From Pseudothauera rhizosphaerae (GTDB lineage: Bacteria > Pseudomonadota > Gammaproteobacteria > Burkholderiales > Rhodocyclaceae): DNA of 64,000 nucleotides. Positions 25,501 through 37,631 of the stretch are shown one piece after another. The translations under genes and the position numbers were made by a program. The stretch is taken from contig NZ_SSOD01000022.1 in assembly GCF_004801305.1 (NCBI RefSeq), positions 1-64,000 of the forward strand, written 5' to 3'. The first letter of the stretch is position 1; each line of letters opens with the position of its first letter. The notes beneath the pieces are model-generated. The model was not told where the DNA came from. It ran no database searches and was given only the letters and a program-made list of their open reading frames with translations.

Positions 25501-26102
25501 AGTTCCATGCGGATGTCTTCCAGGCGGATCAGGTTGTCGCGGGCGTCGGCCAGCCGCCCTTCGGTTTCCTTGCGCCGCTCCCGGTACTTGGTGACGCCCG
25601 CGGCCTCTTCGAGGAAGCCGCGCACTTCCTCGGGGCGGGCCTCGATGATGCGCGAGATCATGCCCTGCTCGATGATGGCGTAGGCGCGTGGCCCCAGGCC
25701 GGTGCCGAGGAAGAGGTCGATCACGTCCTTGCGGCGCACATGGACGTTGTTGATGTAGTAAGTGGATTCGCCGGTACGCTCCAGCACGCGCTTGACGGAA
25801 ATCTCCGCATAGCGCGACCACTGCCCCGCGGCCTTGCCCTCGTTGTTGTCGAACACCAGCTCCACGCTGGCGCGCGACACCGGCTTGCGGGTCGTAGAGC
25901 CGTTGAAGATCACGTCCTGCATCGACTCACCGCGCAGGGCCGAGGCGCGGGTCTCGCCCAGCACCCAGCGCACCGCGTCGATGATGTTGGACTTGCCGCA
26001 ACCGTTGGGACCGACCACGCCCACCAGGTTGCCGGGGGTGAGCACCGTGGTGGGGTCGACGAAGGTCTTGAAACCGGAGAGTTTGAGCTTGGAAAGACGC
26101 AC
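22575..26102 (-). CDS. smc: Chromosome segregation protein SMC
   Basis: The protein has 1175 residues from GTG 26102. It shows Walker A GPNGCGKSN (Lys37), two long coiled-coil arms (about 170-480 and 680-1000, rich in Glu/Arg/Ala/Leu/Gln heptads), a hinge in between (about 510-650), and the C-terminal ABC signature LSGGEKALTAIALVFSM (about residue 1072) with Walker B CMLDEVDAPLDD. The frame is open further upstream, but VRLSKLKLSGFKTFVDPT is the conserved N-terminus. It heads the smc-zipA-ligA-galU operon, divergent from dapC. Confidence 0.97.
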   Translation of the reverse strand: MRLSKLKLSGFKTFVDPTTVLTPGNLVGVVGPNGCGKSNIIDAVRWVLGETRASALRGESMQDVIFNGSTTRKPVSRASVELVFDNNEGKAAGQWSRYAEISVKRVLERTGESTYYINNVHVRRKDVIDLFLGTGLGPRAYAIIEQGMISRIIEARPEEVRGFLEEAAGVTKYRERRKETEGRLADARDNLIRLEDIRMELGERIERLRTQAEVAERYRALNAAHVERQQLLWLLKRNEARAEQGRLRETLADATRRIESDSARLQELESAVEAAREAHFEASEIVHQAQGDLFSASAEVSRLEAELQHLGDARQRLEARIAQLETDEQHWQARRGTLAEERERWAELQENAAIRAEQAEARHAEIAERLPEAESARQAADATVSSARRELAQTEQQLRVQEANRAGASRALEALTQRRVRLEEEGAAIQGPDETALAEREARAETLQQALEAQQQELQGLQAAQPDAQATLKAALDHERQTQRGLTELRARRDALVQLQARVQSQGELGDWLRRHGLTELTPLWRGLRVAQGWEPAVEAVLRERLAALLAADNAARALLDQPPPASLALVFGAVAATPQPATAAPAGSAPLIERIEVLDPALKDALHSWLHGVYAVDSLHDWLPHHAELGEGVSLVSRTGQLLTRHSLAHYTPDDRTHGVMERQREIDTLAAEQQALEDESRAAHDALLAAEARAHELQERANALRRDIQALQNQAHGEQVELLKLTQARSRALERRQQIDRDLADLARQEETEREHLARADLEYGRAAELAELQHQRLDAAAEVLEERDQTLRNTRALEQATARELQEARFSERECAGKLEDIARNLQLAAEQLERIRAEHDARRQELEATDTARSRDALQEALALRASREAALAARRDALEQAAAQLKQLEEMRLRTEQESAPIREKVAELRLAVQAAELATAQFDERLREADADEAALAPLLTDDLRETSLQREVGRLAREIAELGAVNLAALDELKSAEERKGYLDAQSDDLNQAIETLEDAIRRIDRETREQLQATYDTVNGHFGTLFPQLFGGGQARLDLTGEEILDAGIQIVAQPPGKKNSSIHLLSGGEKALTAIALVFSMFQLNPAPFCMLDEVDAPLDDTNTERYGRMVKRMSSQTQFIFITHSKITMEIAQQLVGVTMQEQGASRVVEVDIEEALRLAETVTA

Positions 26103-26259
26103 GTCGGGACGGTTCGGTTTCGGCCAGTCTGCGAGGGGCGCCGGGCTTCGGCGCGAAGCGCGCCATGATAACATCTTCGCCCTTCGAGCCCGCGTGGCTC
26201 CGTGTGTCGGCGCCGTGCCGTACCAGGCGTCCGGGCCGTTCTTCGAAGCGACGACCGCC

Positions 26260-27456
26260 GTGAATCCGAACCTCTCCCGCCTCCAGTCCTACCCTTTCGA
26301 GAAGTTGCGCGCCCTGTTCGAGGGGCTGACCGCCCCCGCCGGCCTGAAACCGATCCGGCTCTCCATCGGCGAGCCGCAGCACCCCACCCCGCCCTTCATC
26401 CGCCAGGCCCTGGCCGACAACCTGGACGGGCTCTCCACCTACCCCACCACTCAGGGTACGGAGGCATTGCGCGGGGCCATCGCCGGCTGGCTGATGCGCC
26501 GCTACAAGCTGCCGGCGGTCGATGCCGCCACCCACGTGCTGCCGGTCAACGGTTCCCGCGAAGCCCTGTTCGCCTTCGCCCAGTGCGTGGTGGACGGCAG
26601 CCGGCCGGGCGCGAAGGTGATCTCGCCCAATCCCTTCTACCAGATCTACGAAGGCGCGGCCCTGCTCGCCGGGGCGGAGCCGGTGTTCCTCAACAACACC
26701 GCGGCCGCGGACCACTTCGGCCCGAATTTCGACTCCCTGCCGGAATCCGTGTGGCGGGACGTGCAACTGGTGTACGTGTGCTCGCCGGGCAACCCCACCG
26801 GCCGCGTGCTGGGCCTGGACGAGTGGCGGGACCTGTTCGAGCGTTCCGACCGCCACGGCTTCGTCATCGCCGCCGACGAGTGCTATTCGGAGATCTACTT
26901 CGACGAGGCCGCCCCGCCCCTGGGTGCGCTGGAAGCCGCCCACCGCCTGGGTCGCGGCGATTTCCGCAACCTCGTCAGCTTCTCCAGCCTGTCCAAGCGT
27001 TCCAACGTGCCGGGCATGCGCTCCGGCTTCGTCGCCGGCGACGCGGCGGTGCTGAAGGCTTTCCTGAGCTACCGCACCTACCACGGCTGCGCCATGAGCC
27101 CGGCGGTGCAGGCGGCCTCCGTCGCGGCCTGGTCGGACGAGGCCCACGTGCAGGAAAACCGCCGCCTGTACCGGGAGAAGTTCGACCGCATCGAGCCCCT
27201 GCTCGCCCCCTGGCTGGGCATCCAGCGCCCGGATGCCGGCTTCTACTTCTGGGCATGCACACCGCTTCCCGACACCGAGTTCGCCCGCCGCCTGCAGGCT
27301 GAATATAATGTGACGGTCCTGCCGGGCAGCTTCCTCGCCCGCGAGGCGCACGGCATCAACCCCGGCGCCGATTACGTGCGCATCGCGCTGGTGGCCGAGC
27401 CGGGCGAATGCCTGGAAGCCGCCGAGCGCATCGCCGCCTTCTGTCAAAAACTCTGA
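26260..27456 (+). CDS. dapC: Succinyldiaminopimelate transaminase
   Basis: A 398-residue fold-type I PLP aminotransferase. It starts at GTG 26260 ([22 protein letters not shown]), with the substrate loop [40 protein letters not shown] and the PLP lysine in [17 protein letters not shown]. It converts N-succinyl-2-amino-6-ketopimelate to N-succinyl-L,L-diaminopimelate. It is followed directly by dapD and later dapE, the neighbouring steps of the succinylase lysine/DAP pathway. Confidence 0.95.
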   Translation: MNPNLSRLQSYPFEKLRALFEGLTAPAGLKPIRLSIGEPQHPTPPFIRQALADNLDGLSTYPTTQGTEALRGAIAGWLMRRYKLPAVDAATHVLPVNGSREALFAFAQCVVDGSRPGAKVISPNPFYQIYEGAALLAGAEPVFLNNTAAADHFGPNFDSLPESVWRDVQLVYVCSPGNPTGRVLGLDEWRDLFERSDRHGFVIAADECYSEIYFDEAAPPLGALEAAHRLGRGDFRNLVSFSSLSKRSNVPGMRSGFVAGDAAVLKAFLSYRTYHGCAMSPAVQAASVAAWSDEAHVQENRRLYREKFDRIEPLLAPWLGIQRPDAGFYFWACTPLPDTEFARRLQAEYNVTVLPGSFLAREAHGINPGADYVRIALVAEPGECLEAAERIAAFCQKL

Positions 27457-27472
27457 AACACGGAAATCCCCC

Positions 27473-28294
27473 ATGCAAGCACTGCAAAAGATCATCGACG
27501 ACGCCTTCGAGAACCGCGCCAGCCTGTCGCCCGCCGCCGCCCCTGCCGAGGTGCGCGACGCGGTCACCCGAGTGATCGCCGGCCTGGACGCCGGCACGCT
27601 GCGCGTAGCGGAAAAGAAGGACGGCCAGTGGGTGGTCAACCAGTGGATCAAGAAGGCGGTGCTGATCTCCTTCCGCCTGCGGGACAACGAAGTCATCCCC
27701 GCCGGCGGCCTCAACTTCTTCGACAAGGTGCCGACCAAGTTCGGCGACTACACGCCGGAGCAGTTCCAGCAAGGCGGCTTCCGCGTGGTGCCGCCGGCCG
27801 TAGCGCGCAAGGGCAGCTACATCGCGAAGAACGTGGTGTTGATGCCCTCCTACGTGAACATCGGCGCCTACGTGGATGAAGGCACCATGGTGGACACCTG
27901 GGCCACGGTCGGTTCCTGCGCCCAGATCGGCAAGAACGTGCATCTGTCCGGCGGCGTGGGCATCGGCGGCGTGTTGGAGCCGGTGCAGGCCGGCCCGGTC
28001 ATCATCGAGGACAACGTTTTCGTGGGCGCCCGTTCCGAGATCGTCGAAGGTGTGGTCATCGAGGAAAACGCCGTGCTCTCGATGGGCGTATACATCGGCC
28101 AGAGCACCAAGATCTACGACCGCGAAACGGGTGCGATCACGTACGGCCGCGTGCCCGCCGGCGCCGTCGTGGTGCCGGGCAGCCTGCCTTCGGCCGACGG
28201 CAGGTACAGCCTGTACTGCGCGGTGATCGTGAAGAAGGTGGACGCCCAGACCCGCGCCAAGACCGGCATCAACGAACTGCTGCGCGGCGCCTGA
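27473..28294 (+). CDS. dapD: 2,3,4,5-tetrahydropyridine-2,6-dicarboxylate N-succinyltransferase
   Basis: A 273-residue left-handed beta-helix acyltransferase. Features are an N-terminal helical domain ([16 protein letters not shown]), the [67 protein letters not shown] hexapeptide region, and the ending [10 protein letters not shown]. It succinylates tetrahydrodipicolinate, one step before DapC. It starts 16 bases after dapC. Confidence 0.97.
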   Translation: MQALQKIIDDAFENRASLSPAAAPAEVRDAVTRVIAGLDAGTLRVAEKKDGQWVVNQWIKKAVLISFRLRDNEVIPAGGLNFFDKVPTKFGDYTPEQFQQGGFRVVPPAVARKGSYIAKNVVLMPSYVNIGAYVDEGTMVDTWATVGSCAQIGKNVHLSGGVGIGGVLEPVQAGPVIIEDNVFVGARSEIVEGVVIEENAVLSMGVYIGQSTKIYDRETGAITYGRVPAGAVVVPGSLPSADGRYSLYCAVIVKKVDAQTRAKTGINELLRGA

Positions 28295-28355
28295 GCGCAC
28301 TGCCCACGTCCGCGCGAAGCTTCCCCCTGCCCGATTCCCCCTGGAGCGCACCCTG

Positions 28356-29540
28356 ATGATGTTCGACAAGCTCTTCCAGTTGATGGCCGACAAGAAGGCC
28401 TCCGACATCTTCATCTCGGCCGGCGCGCCGATCCACATCAAGATCCAGGGGCACACCATGCCGATCAACCAGCAGGTCATGGAACCGCCCATGATCAAGC
28501 GGATGATCTACGAGATGATGAGCCCCGAGCAGATCGAGCTCTTCGAGCACGACAAGGAGCTCAACCTCTCCTTCGGCCGGCGCGATCTGGGCAACTTCCG
28601 CGTCAACGTGTTCTGGCAGCGCAACAGCGTCGGCATCGTGGTGCGCTACATCCAGGGCGACATCCCGACCCTGGACGAACTGCAGTTGCCGACCTCGCTG
28701 GCCGACGTGGTGATGGAAAAGCGCGGGCTGATCCTGGTGGTGGGCGCCACCGGCTCGGGCAAGTCCACCACGCTGGCGTCCATGATCGACCACCGCAACC
28801 GCAATAAGTCCGGCCACATCCTCACCGTCGAAGACCCGATCGAGTACCTGTTCAAGCACCGCAAGTCGGTGGTGAACCAGCGCGAGGTCGGCATCGACAC
28901 CCATAGCTGGCACGAGGCCCTGCGCAACGCCATGCGCCAGGCGCCGGACTGCATCCTGATCGGCGAAATCCGCGACCGGGAGACCATGCAGGCCGCGCTG
29001 GCCTACTCCCAGACCGGCCATCTGTGCCTGGCCACGCTGCACGCCAACAACGCCTACCATGCTCTGAACCGCATCGTTAACTTCTTCCCGCTGGAAAACC
29101 GTCCGCTCCTCTACCTCGACCTGGCGGTGGCGCTCAAATGCATCATCTCCCAGCGCCTGGTGCGCAAGCCCGACGGCAACCGCCTGCCCGCGGTGGAGAT
29201 GCTGATGAACACCCGCCACGTGGCCGAGCTGATCGAACGGGGCGACCTCAACGAGGTGAAGGAAGCCATGGAACAGAGCCTGGCGCCGGGGTCGCAGACC
29301 TTCGAGCAGGACCTGTTCCGCCTCTTCCACAGCAAGATCATCACCCTGGACGAAGCGCTGGCGAACGCCGATTCACCCACTAACCTGCACTGGCTGATCA
29401 ACAACGGCCAACTGGTCGAGGCGCCCAAGGACCAAGGCGGCAGCAAGAACACGCCCATCATCGATTTCGAACGCACGCAGCCGGACGGCACCTCCTTCCG
29501 CGAATTCACGCTGCACATGGACGACGAGCCCGCCACCTGA
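28356..29540 (+). CDS. pilU: Type IV pilus twitching ATPase PilU
   Basis: A 394-residue PilT/PilU-type secretion ATPase with Walker A GATGSGKST (about residues 130-138), Asp box DPIEYLFKHRKS, Walker B CILIGEIRDRETM and His box TGHLCLATLHANNAYHALNRI. The length (PilT is about 345) and the divergent C-terminal tail rich in Asp/Thr favour PilU over PilT. PilU assists PilT-driven pilus retraction. It sits between dapD and dapE rather than next to pilT. An ATG one codon later is an alternative start. Confidence 0.9.
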   Translation: MMFDKLFQLMADKKASDIFISAGAPIHIKIQGHTMPINQQVMEPPMIKRMIYEMMSPEQIELFEHDKELNLSFGRRDLGNFRVNVFWQRNSVGIVVRYIQGDIPTLDELQLPTSLADVVMEKRGLILVVGATGSGKSTTLASMIDHRNRNKSGHILTVEDPIEYLFKHRKSVVNQREVGIDTHSWHEALRNAMRQAPDCILIGEIRDRETMQAALAYSQTGHLCLATLHANNAYHALNRIVNFFPLENRPLLYLDLAVALKCIISQRLVRKPDGNRLPAVEMLMNTRHVAELIERGDLNEVKEAMEQSLAPGSQTFEQDLFRLFHSKIITLDEALANADSPTNLHWLINNGQLVEAPKDQGGSKNTPIIDFERTQPDGTSFREFTLHMDDEPAT

Positions 29541-30731
<1,191 letters not shown>

Positions 30732-30738
30732 GCACGCG

Positions 30739-31683
30739 ATGAGCCACGAACACGAGCACGATCATGATCACGAACATGAACACGAATTCGGCCCGCTGGC
30801 CGAGCTGGTCACCGTGCGCGACTGGATCCGCTATGCGGTGACCCGCTTCAACCGCGGCAAGGTGTTCTTCGGCCATGGCTGCGTGGACGCCTACGACGAG
30901 GCGGTGTGGCTGGTGCTGGCCAGCCTCGATCTGCCCCTCGACCGCCTCGACCCCTTCCTCGATGCCTGCATTACTTCGGAGGAGCGTGAGGAAATCTTCA
31001 CCCGCATCGCACGCCGGGTGGACGAACGGGTGCCGACGGCCTATCTGGTGAATGAAGCGTGGCTGGGCGACTTCCGCTTCTACGTGGACGAACGCGTGAT
31101 CGTGCCGCGCTCCTTCTTCGCGGAACTGCTGGAAGACGGCCTGGCGCCGTGGGTGGAGGACCCGGAGGCGGTGGGCAGCGCGCTGGACCTGTGCACCGGC
31201 TCGGGCTGCCTGGCGATCCTGATGGCGCACGCCTATCCGCACGCCGACATCGTCGCGGCGGACCTGTCCGGCGACGCGCTGGAAGTGGCTGCGCGGAACG
31301 TGGCGGACTACGGGCTGGAGGGGCGCATCGAACTGGTGAAGAGCGACGTGTTCGACGGCCTGGGCGGACGGCGCTTCGACCTGATCGTGAGCAATCCGCC
31401 CTACGTCACCGCCGAAGCCGTCGCCGCCCTGCCGCCGGAATACCTGCACGAGCCGCGGATGGCGCTGGGCTCGGGTGATGACGGGCTGGACGTGGTGCGC
31501 CGGCTGCTGGCGGATGCGGGTAAACACCTCAACCCCGGCGGAATCCTTGCCGTAGAAGTGGGTCATAACCGCCACATCGTAGAACAAGCCTTCCCGGATC
31601 TGCCGCTGATCTGGTTATCGACACGGGGAAGCGACGATACGGTCTTCGTGCTGCGCCGCGAGGATCTGCCCCAGGAGAGCTGA
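30739..31683 (+). CDS. prmB: Ribosomal protein uL3 glutamine methyltransferase PrmB
   Basis: A 314-residue HemK-type N5-glutamine methyltransferase with SAM motif ALDLCTGSGCLAILMA and catalytic DLIVSNPPYVTAEAV (NPPY). The N-terminus carries an uninterrupted His/Glu/Asp run, residues 3-16 (HEHEHDHDHEHEHE), that is not part of the enzyme fold and looks like a metal-binding tail. The opening after it (LVTVRDWIRYAVTRFNRGKVFFGHG) is PrmB-specific. It overlaps no neighbour but is tightly packed (7 and 3 bp gaps). Confidence 0.94.
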   Translation: MSHEHEHDHDHEHEHEFGPLAELVTVRDWIRYAVTRFNRGKVFFGHGCVDAYDEAVWLVLASLDLPLDRLDPFLDACITSEEREEIFTRIARRVDERVPTAYLVNEAWLGDFRFYVDERVIVPRSFFAELLEDGLAPWVEDPEAVGSALDLCTGSGCLAILMAHAYPHADIVAADLSGDALEVAARNVADYGLEGRIELVKSDVFDGLGGRRFDLIVSNPPYVTAEAVAALPPEYLHEPRMALGSGDDGLDVVRRLLADAGKHLNPGGILAVEVGHNRHIVEQAFPDLPLIWLSTRGSDDTVFVLRREDLPQES

Positions 31684-31686
31684 TAA

Positions 31687-32145
31687 ATGGCCATCGAGCG
31701 CCCCATTCTGCTGGTCGAGGACAATCCCGACGACGAGGCGCTCACGCTGCGCGCATTCAGCAAGAACAGGATCGTCAATCCGGTAGTGGTGGCGCGCGAC
31801 GGGGTAGAGGCGATCGACTATCTGTTCGCCACCGGCAGCCATGCCGGGCGCGACGTTTCGGTGATGCCGGCGGTGATCCTGCTGGACCTGAAGCTGCCCC
31901 GCATCGACGGTCTGGAGGTGCTGCGCCGCATCCGCGCGGACGAGCGCACGGCGCTGCTGCCGGTGGTGGTGCTGACCACCTCGCGGGAAATCCAGGACAT
32001 CCGCGAGGCCTACCGGCTGGGAGCCAACAGCTACATCCGCAAGCCGGTGGATTTCGAGCGCTTCATCCAGACCGTGAGCCAGTTGGGCGTGTATTGGCTG
32101 TCCCTCAACGAGGCGGCCGACGCCCCGGGGAACAACCACTACTGA
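31687..32145 (+). CDS. Stand-alone response regulator receiver protein (Rcp1-like)
   Basis: The 152-residue protein is a single receiver domain with VEDNPDDEALTLRAF (acidic pair 11-12), phosphorylation site Asp67 in VILLDLKLPRIDG, Thr-Thr in VVLTTS and Lys in YIRKPVDFERF. The NPDDE opening and a longer alpha4-alpha5 region mark the Rcp1/phytochrome-partner subgroup. There is no output domain and no kinase nearby. It follows prmB by 3 bases and overlaps the 3' end of gpx tail to tail by 7 bases. Confidence 0.93.
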   Translation: MAIERPILLVEDNPDDEALTLRAFSKNRIVNPVVVARDGVEAIDYLFATGSHAGRDVSVMPAVILLDLKLPRIDGLEVLRRIRADERTALLPVVVLTTSREIQDIREAYRLGANSYIRKPVDFERFIQTVSQLGVYWLSLNEAADAPGNNHY

Positions 32146-32636
32146 GCGTCGCCGAGCAGCCGCTCGATGTCCGCAGCGATGTCCGCCGGCGGGGTGTTTG
32201 GCGCGTAGCGCTGTACCACCTTGCCGGCGCGGTCCGCCAGGAACTTGGTGAAATTCCACTTGATGGCCTGCGTACCCAGCACGCCCCGCGCGGCCTCGCG
32301 CAGATGGACGTACAGCGGATGGGCCTCGGGGCCGTTGACCTCGATCTTCTCGCTCAACGGAAAGCTCACCGCGTAGCGGCCGCGCGTGAAGTCGGCGATG
32401 GCGCAGGCGTCGCCCGGCTCCTGCCCGCCGAACTGGTTGCACGGGCAGCCGAGCACCGAGAATCCGCGCGCCCCGTAGCGTTCGTGCAGGGCCTGGAGCC
32501 CTTCGTACTGGGGGGTGAAGCCGCATTCGCTGGCGACGTTGACGATCAGCAGCACCTGGCCGCGAAAATCCGCGAGCGGCAGCGGTGCACCGTCCAGGCG
32601 GCGCAGTTCGAAATCGTAGACCGTGGCGGCGGACAT
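32139..32636 (-). CDS. Glutathione peroxidase family protein (Cys type)
   Basis: A 165-residue thiol peroxidase. The catalytic cysteine lies in NVASECGFTPQYEGL, followed by FSVLGCPCNQFGGQEPG (Gln) and IKWNFTKFLADRAGKVVQRY (Trp/Asn), completing the expected tetrad. It lacks selenocysteine. Bacterial members often use thioredoxin. The start is one base after the iscX stop on the same strand, so it is likely the last gene of the Fe-S assembly operon. Confidence 0.93.
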   Translation of the reverse strand: MSAATVYDFELRRLDGAPLPLADFRGQVLLIVNVASECGFTPQYEGLQALHERYGARGFSVLGCPCNQFGGQEPGDACAIADFTRGRYAVSFPLSEKIEVNGPEAHPLYVHLREAARGVLGTQAIKWNFTKFLADRAGKVVQRYAPNTPPADIAADIERLLGDAQ

Positions 32637-32637
32637 C

Positions 32638-32832
32638 TCAGTGCACCTCGTCGATCCACGCCTGCTGGATCGCCTCCAGGATGCGCTCGCCGCAATGCTT
32701 GGGGTCGTCGTCGAACTCGGGCAGGTCGATCACCCAGCGCATCAGGTCCACGAAGTTGATCTTCAGCGGGTCCACGTCCGGGTGGGCGTCGGCGAGCTGG
32801 AGCGCGATCTCTTCCACTTCGGTCCACTTCAT
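32638..32832 (-). CDS. iscX: Fe-S assembly protein IscX
   Basis: A 64-residue acidic protein, MKWTEVEEIALQLADAHPD opening, with NFVDLMRWVIDLPEFDDDPKHCGERILEAIQ. It matches IscX (YfhJ), which binds IscS and modulates iron loading. The ATG shares one base with the fdx stop (TGATG). Confidence 0.96.
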   Translation of the reverse strand: MKWTEVEEIALQLADAHPDVDPLKINFVDLMRWVIDLPEFDDDPKHCGERILEAIQQAWIDEVH

Positions 32833-33173
32833 CAGTGCTTGCCCTCCCGGGCCATGTTGATGGTGTAGCGCGGAATCTCGATCACCAGCGGCGTGTCGCC
32901 GACGATGGCCTGGCAGGACAGGCGCGACTGCGGCTCCAGGCCCCAGGCCTTGTCGAGCAGGTCTTCTTCCTCTTCCTCGGCCTCGCCGAGCGAATCGTAG
33001 CCTTCGCGCACGATCACGTGGCAGGTCGTGCATGCACAGGATTTCTCGCACGCGTGCTCGATCTCGATGCCGTTGGCGAGCAGGTTGTCGCAGATCGAGT
33101 CGCCCGGCTTGGCCTCGATCACCGCCCCGTCCGGGCACAGTTCCACGTGGGGCAGCACGATGATCCGGGTCAT
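32832..33173 (-). CDS. fdx: ISC [2Fe-2S] ferredoxin
   Basis: A 113-residue adrenodoxin-type ferredoxin from ATG 33173 (TRIIVLPHVELCPDG). The cluster ligands are in HACEKSCACTTCHVIV plus a later Cys in RLSCQAIVG. It provides electrons for cluster assembly on IscU. An upstream in-frame ATG (33203) would overlap hscA; the shorter start leaves a 13-bp gap and gives the conserved N-terminus. Confidence 0.96.
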   Translation of the reverse strand: MTRIIVLPHVELCPDGAVIEAKPGDSICDNLLANGIEIEHACEKSCACTTCHVIVREGYDSLGEAEEEEEDLLDKAWGLEPQSRLSCQAIVGDTPLVIEIPRYTINMAREGKH

Positions 33174-33186
33174 GGTTCGCTCTGGT

Positions 33187-35054
<1,868 letters not shown>

Positions 35055-35055
<1 letters not shown>

Positions 35056-35588
35056 CAGCTTTCCAGCGCCTCGAGGGCGTCGTCGATTTGGTGTTGAAGT
35101 TTTTCCAGGAACATCAAGCGGCGCACGGTCTCCGCGGCGGCTTCCAGGTCTTGGCGTTCGTCGAAGGCCTCGTGCAGCGTGGCGAGCATCTCGCGGCCGT
35201 GCTGGCGCAGGCGCTGGTGCAGGTGTTCGAGTTCTTCCACCTCGCCGGCCGTGCGCGCCTCATCCACCGCCTCGCGCCACTCCATCTGTTCCATCAGGAA
35301 CTCCGGCGACATGGCGGTGTTGGTCTCCAGCGCCGGGTCGATGCCGGCCAACTCCAGCAGATACATGGCGCGGCCGAGGGGCTTCCTGAGCGTGCGGAAG
35401 CCTTCATTCACGCGCGTTGCCCACTGCATGGCGCGGCGCTTGTCGGCATCCGGGAAATGGGCGTAGCGGTCCGGGTGAACCTCGCCCTGCAGGTCGTGGA
35501 AGGCCGTTTCCAGCGCCCCCTCGTCCAGTTCGAAGCGGCGCGGCAGGCCGAACAGCGCGAAGAAATCCTGCTGCAGGTCGATGCTCAT
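35055..35588 (-). CDS. hscB: Fe-S assembly J-domain co-chaperone HscB
   Basis: A 177-residue protein with an N-terminal J-like domain ([41 protein letters not shown] intact) and a C-terminal helical IscU-binding domain ([18 protein letters not shown]). It stimulates HscA ATPase and delivers IscU. It is positioned between iscA and hscA as in the canonical isc operon. Confidence 0.97.
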
Positions 35589-35616
35589 GGCGAGTCCGGT
35601 TCCCCCCGTAGCCGAC

Positions 35617-35940
35617 TCAGACGTTGAAGCTCTCGCCGCAGCCGCAGGAGTCCTTGACGTTCGGATTGTTGAACTTGAAGCCCTCGTTGAGCCCCTCGCG
35701 CACGAAGTCGAGCTCGGTGCCGTCGATGTAGGGCAGGCTCTTCGGGTCCACGATCACCTTGACGCCGTGGCTCTCGAACACCACATCCTCGTCCTCGGTG
35801 GCGTCCACGAACTCCAGCTTGTAGGCCATGCCCGAGCAGCCGGAGGTGCGCACCCCCAGGCGGATGCCGTAGCCCTTGCCGCGCCTGGCGATGAAGTTGG
35901 CAACGTGTTTGGCGGCGCTTTCGCTCAACGTGACGGCCAT
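35617..35940 (-). CDS. iscA: Iron-sulfur cluster assembly protein IscA
   Basis: A 107-residue A-type carrier. The three conserved cysteines are in [16 protein letters not shown] and the C-terminal DSCGCGESF. It opens [23 protein letters not shown]. It inserts or carries [2Fe-2S]/[4Fe-4S] clusters or iron for client proteins. It lies 16 bases after iscU. Confidence 0.97.
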   Translation of the reverse strand: MAVTLSESAAKHVANFIARRGKGYGIRLGVRTSGCSGMAYKLEFVDATEDEDVVFESHGVKVIVDPKSLPYIDGTELDFVREGLNEGFKFNNPNVKDSCGCGESFNV

Positions 35941-35956
35941 GGGGGCTTTCCTCCGC

Positions 35957-36340
35957 TCAGAGTTCGTGCTTCTTCTTGTAGTCGGCCACTGCCGCCTTGA
36001 TGGCGTCCTCCGCGAGGATGGAGCAGTGGATCTTGACCGGCGGCAGCGCCAGTTCCTCGGCGATCTGGGTGTTCTTGATCTCCAGCGCCTGGTCGATGGT
36101 CTTGCCCTTCACCCATTCGGTGACCAGCGAGCTGGAGGCGATCGCCGAACCGCAGCCGTAGGTCTTGAATCTGGCGTCCTCGATGACGCCATCCCTGCCG
36201 ACCTTGATCTGCAGCTTCATCACGTCGCCACAGGCGGGCGCACCCACCATGCCGGTGGCCACGCCTTCCTCGTCCTTGGCGAACGAGCCGACGTTGCGCG
36301 GGTTTTCGTAGTGGTCCAGGACCTTTTCGCTATATGACAT
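35957..36340 (-). CDS. iscU: Fe-S cluster scaffold IscU
   Basis: A 127-residue scaffold with [20 protein letters not shown], cysteines in [35 protein letters not shown] and [11 protein letters not shown], and the HscA-binding LPPVK motif. It builds clusters from sulfur supplied by IscS. Full length. Confidence 0.98.
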   Translation of the reverse strand: MSYSEKVLDHYENPRNVGSFAKDEEGVATGMVGAPACGDVMKLQIKVGRDGVIEDARFKTYGCGSAIASSSLVTEWVKGKTIDQALEIKNTQIAEELALPPVKIHCSILAEDAIKAAVADYKKKHEL

Positions 36341-36379
36341 TTTCCTTGCTCCTGTTTCCTTGCACCCAGTGCGCGGCCC

Positions 36380-37591
36380 TCAGTGGGCAGCCCACTGCAC
36401 GGTGTCCAGATCGACGCCTTCCTGCACCATTTCCCACAGCGGGGAGAGCTCGCGCAACTTGCCGATCTTCTGGTGCAGCAGGGCGACTGTGTAGTCGATT
36501 TCCTCTTCGGTGGTGAAGCGGCCGATGGTGAAGCGGATCGAGCTGTGCGCCAGTTCGTCGTTGCGTCCCAGCGCGCGCAGCACGTAGGACGGCTCCAGAC
36601 TGGCCGAGGTGCAGGCCGAGCCGCTGGAAACGGCCACTTCCTTGACCGCCATGATCAGCGACTCGCCCTCCACGTAGGCGAAGGAAATGTTCAGGTTGTG
36701 CGGCACGCGGTGTTCCAGGTCGCCATTGACGTAGGTGGCGTCGATGTCGGAAAGCCCCTTCAGCAGCTTGTCGCGCAGCCCGCGGATGCGGGTGTTCTCC
36801 TCGGCCATCTCCTCGCGGGCGATGCGGAAGGCTTCGCCCATGCCCACGATCTGGTGGGTGGGCAGCGTGCCGGAGCGCAGGCCGCGTTCGTGGCCGCCGC
36901 CGTGCATCTGCGCTTCCAGGCGCACGCGGGGCTTCCTGCGCACGTAAAGGGCGCCGATGCCCTTGGGGCCATACATCTTGTGGGCGGAGAAGGACATCAG
37001 GTCCACCTTGAGGGTGGCAAGGTCGATGTCCACCTTGCCGGTGGCCTGGGCCGCATCCACGTGGAAGACGATGCCCTTCTCGCGGCAGATCTCGCCGATC
37101 TCGGCGATGGGCTGGATCACGCCGATCTCGTTGTTCACGAACATTACCGACACCAGGATGGTGTCCGGGCGGATCGCGGCCTTGAAGGCTTCCAGGTCGA
37201 TCAGGCCGTCTTCCCGCACGTCCAGGTAGGTGGCCTCGAAACCCTGGCGCTCCAGCTCGCGCACCGTGTCGAGCACGGCCTTGTGCTCGGTCTTGACGGT
37301 GATGATGTGCTTGCCCTTGCCCTTGTAGAACTGGGCCGCGCCCTTGATCGCCAGGTTGTCCGATTCGGTGGCGCCGGAGGTCCAGATGATCTCCTTGGGG
37401 TCCGCGTTGACCAGCGCGGCGACCTGCTCGCGCGCCTCCTCCACGGCCTTTTCGGCGTCCCAGCCGTAGGCGTGCGAGCGGCTGGCGGGATTGCCGAAAT
37501 GCTCGGTGAGCCACGGAATCATCTTCGCGGCCACACGCGGGTCCACCGGCGTGGTTGCCGAATAGTCGAGGTAGATGGGGAACTTGAGCAT
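36380..37591 (-). CDS. iscS: Cysteine desulfurase IscS
   Basis: A 403-residue class I cysteine desulfurase from ATG 37591 ([19 protein letters not shown]). PLP lysine is in [23 protein letters not shown], catalytic Cys in [22 protein letters not shown], and the C-terminus ends [11 protein letters not shown], the IscU-binding tail of true IscS. It supplies persulfide sulfur. It is the second of two desulfurase genes in this operon. Confidence 0.98.
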   Translation of the reverse strand: MLKFPIYLDYSATTPVDPRVAAKMIPWLTEHFGNPASRSHAYGWDAEKAVEEAREQVAALVNADPKEIIWTSGATESDNLAIKGAAQFYKGKGKHIITVKTEHKAVLDTVRELERQGFEATYLDVREDGLIDLEAFKAAIRPDTILVSVMFVNNEIGVIQPIAEIGEICREKGIVFHVDAAQATGKVDIDLATLKVDLMSFSAHKMYGPKGIGALYVRRKPRVRLEAQMHGGGHERGLRSGTLPTHQIVGMGEAFRIAREEMAEENTRIRGLRDKLLKGLSDIDATYVNGDLEHRVPHNLNISFAYVEGESLIMAVKEVAVSSGSACTSASLEPSYVLRALGRNDELAHSSIRFTIGRFTTEEEIDYTVALLHQKIGKLRELSPLWEMVQEGVDLDTVQWAAH

Positions 37592-37631
37592 CGCGTTTCT
37601 CCGCAGGTCTTGCTTGTGTCTGTGTATCAAT

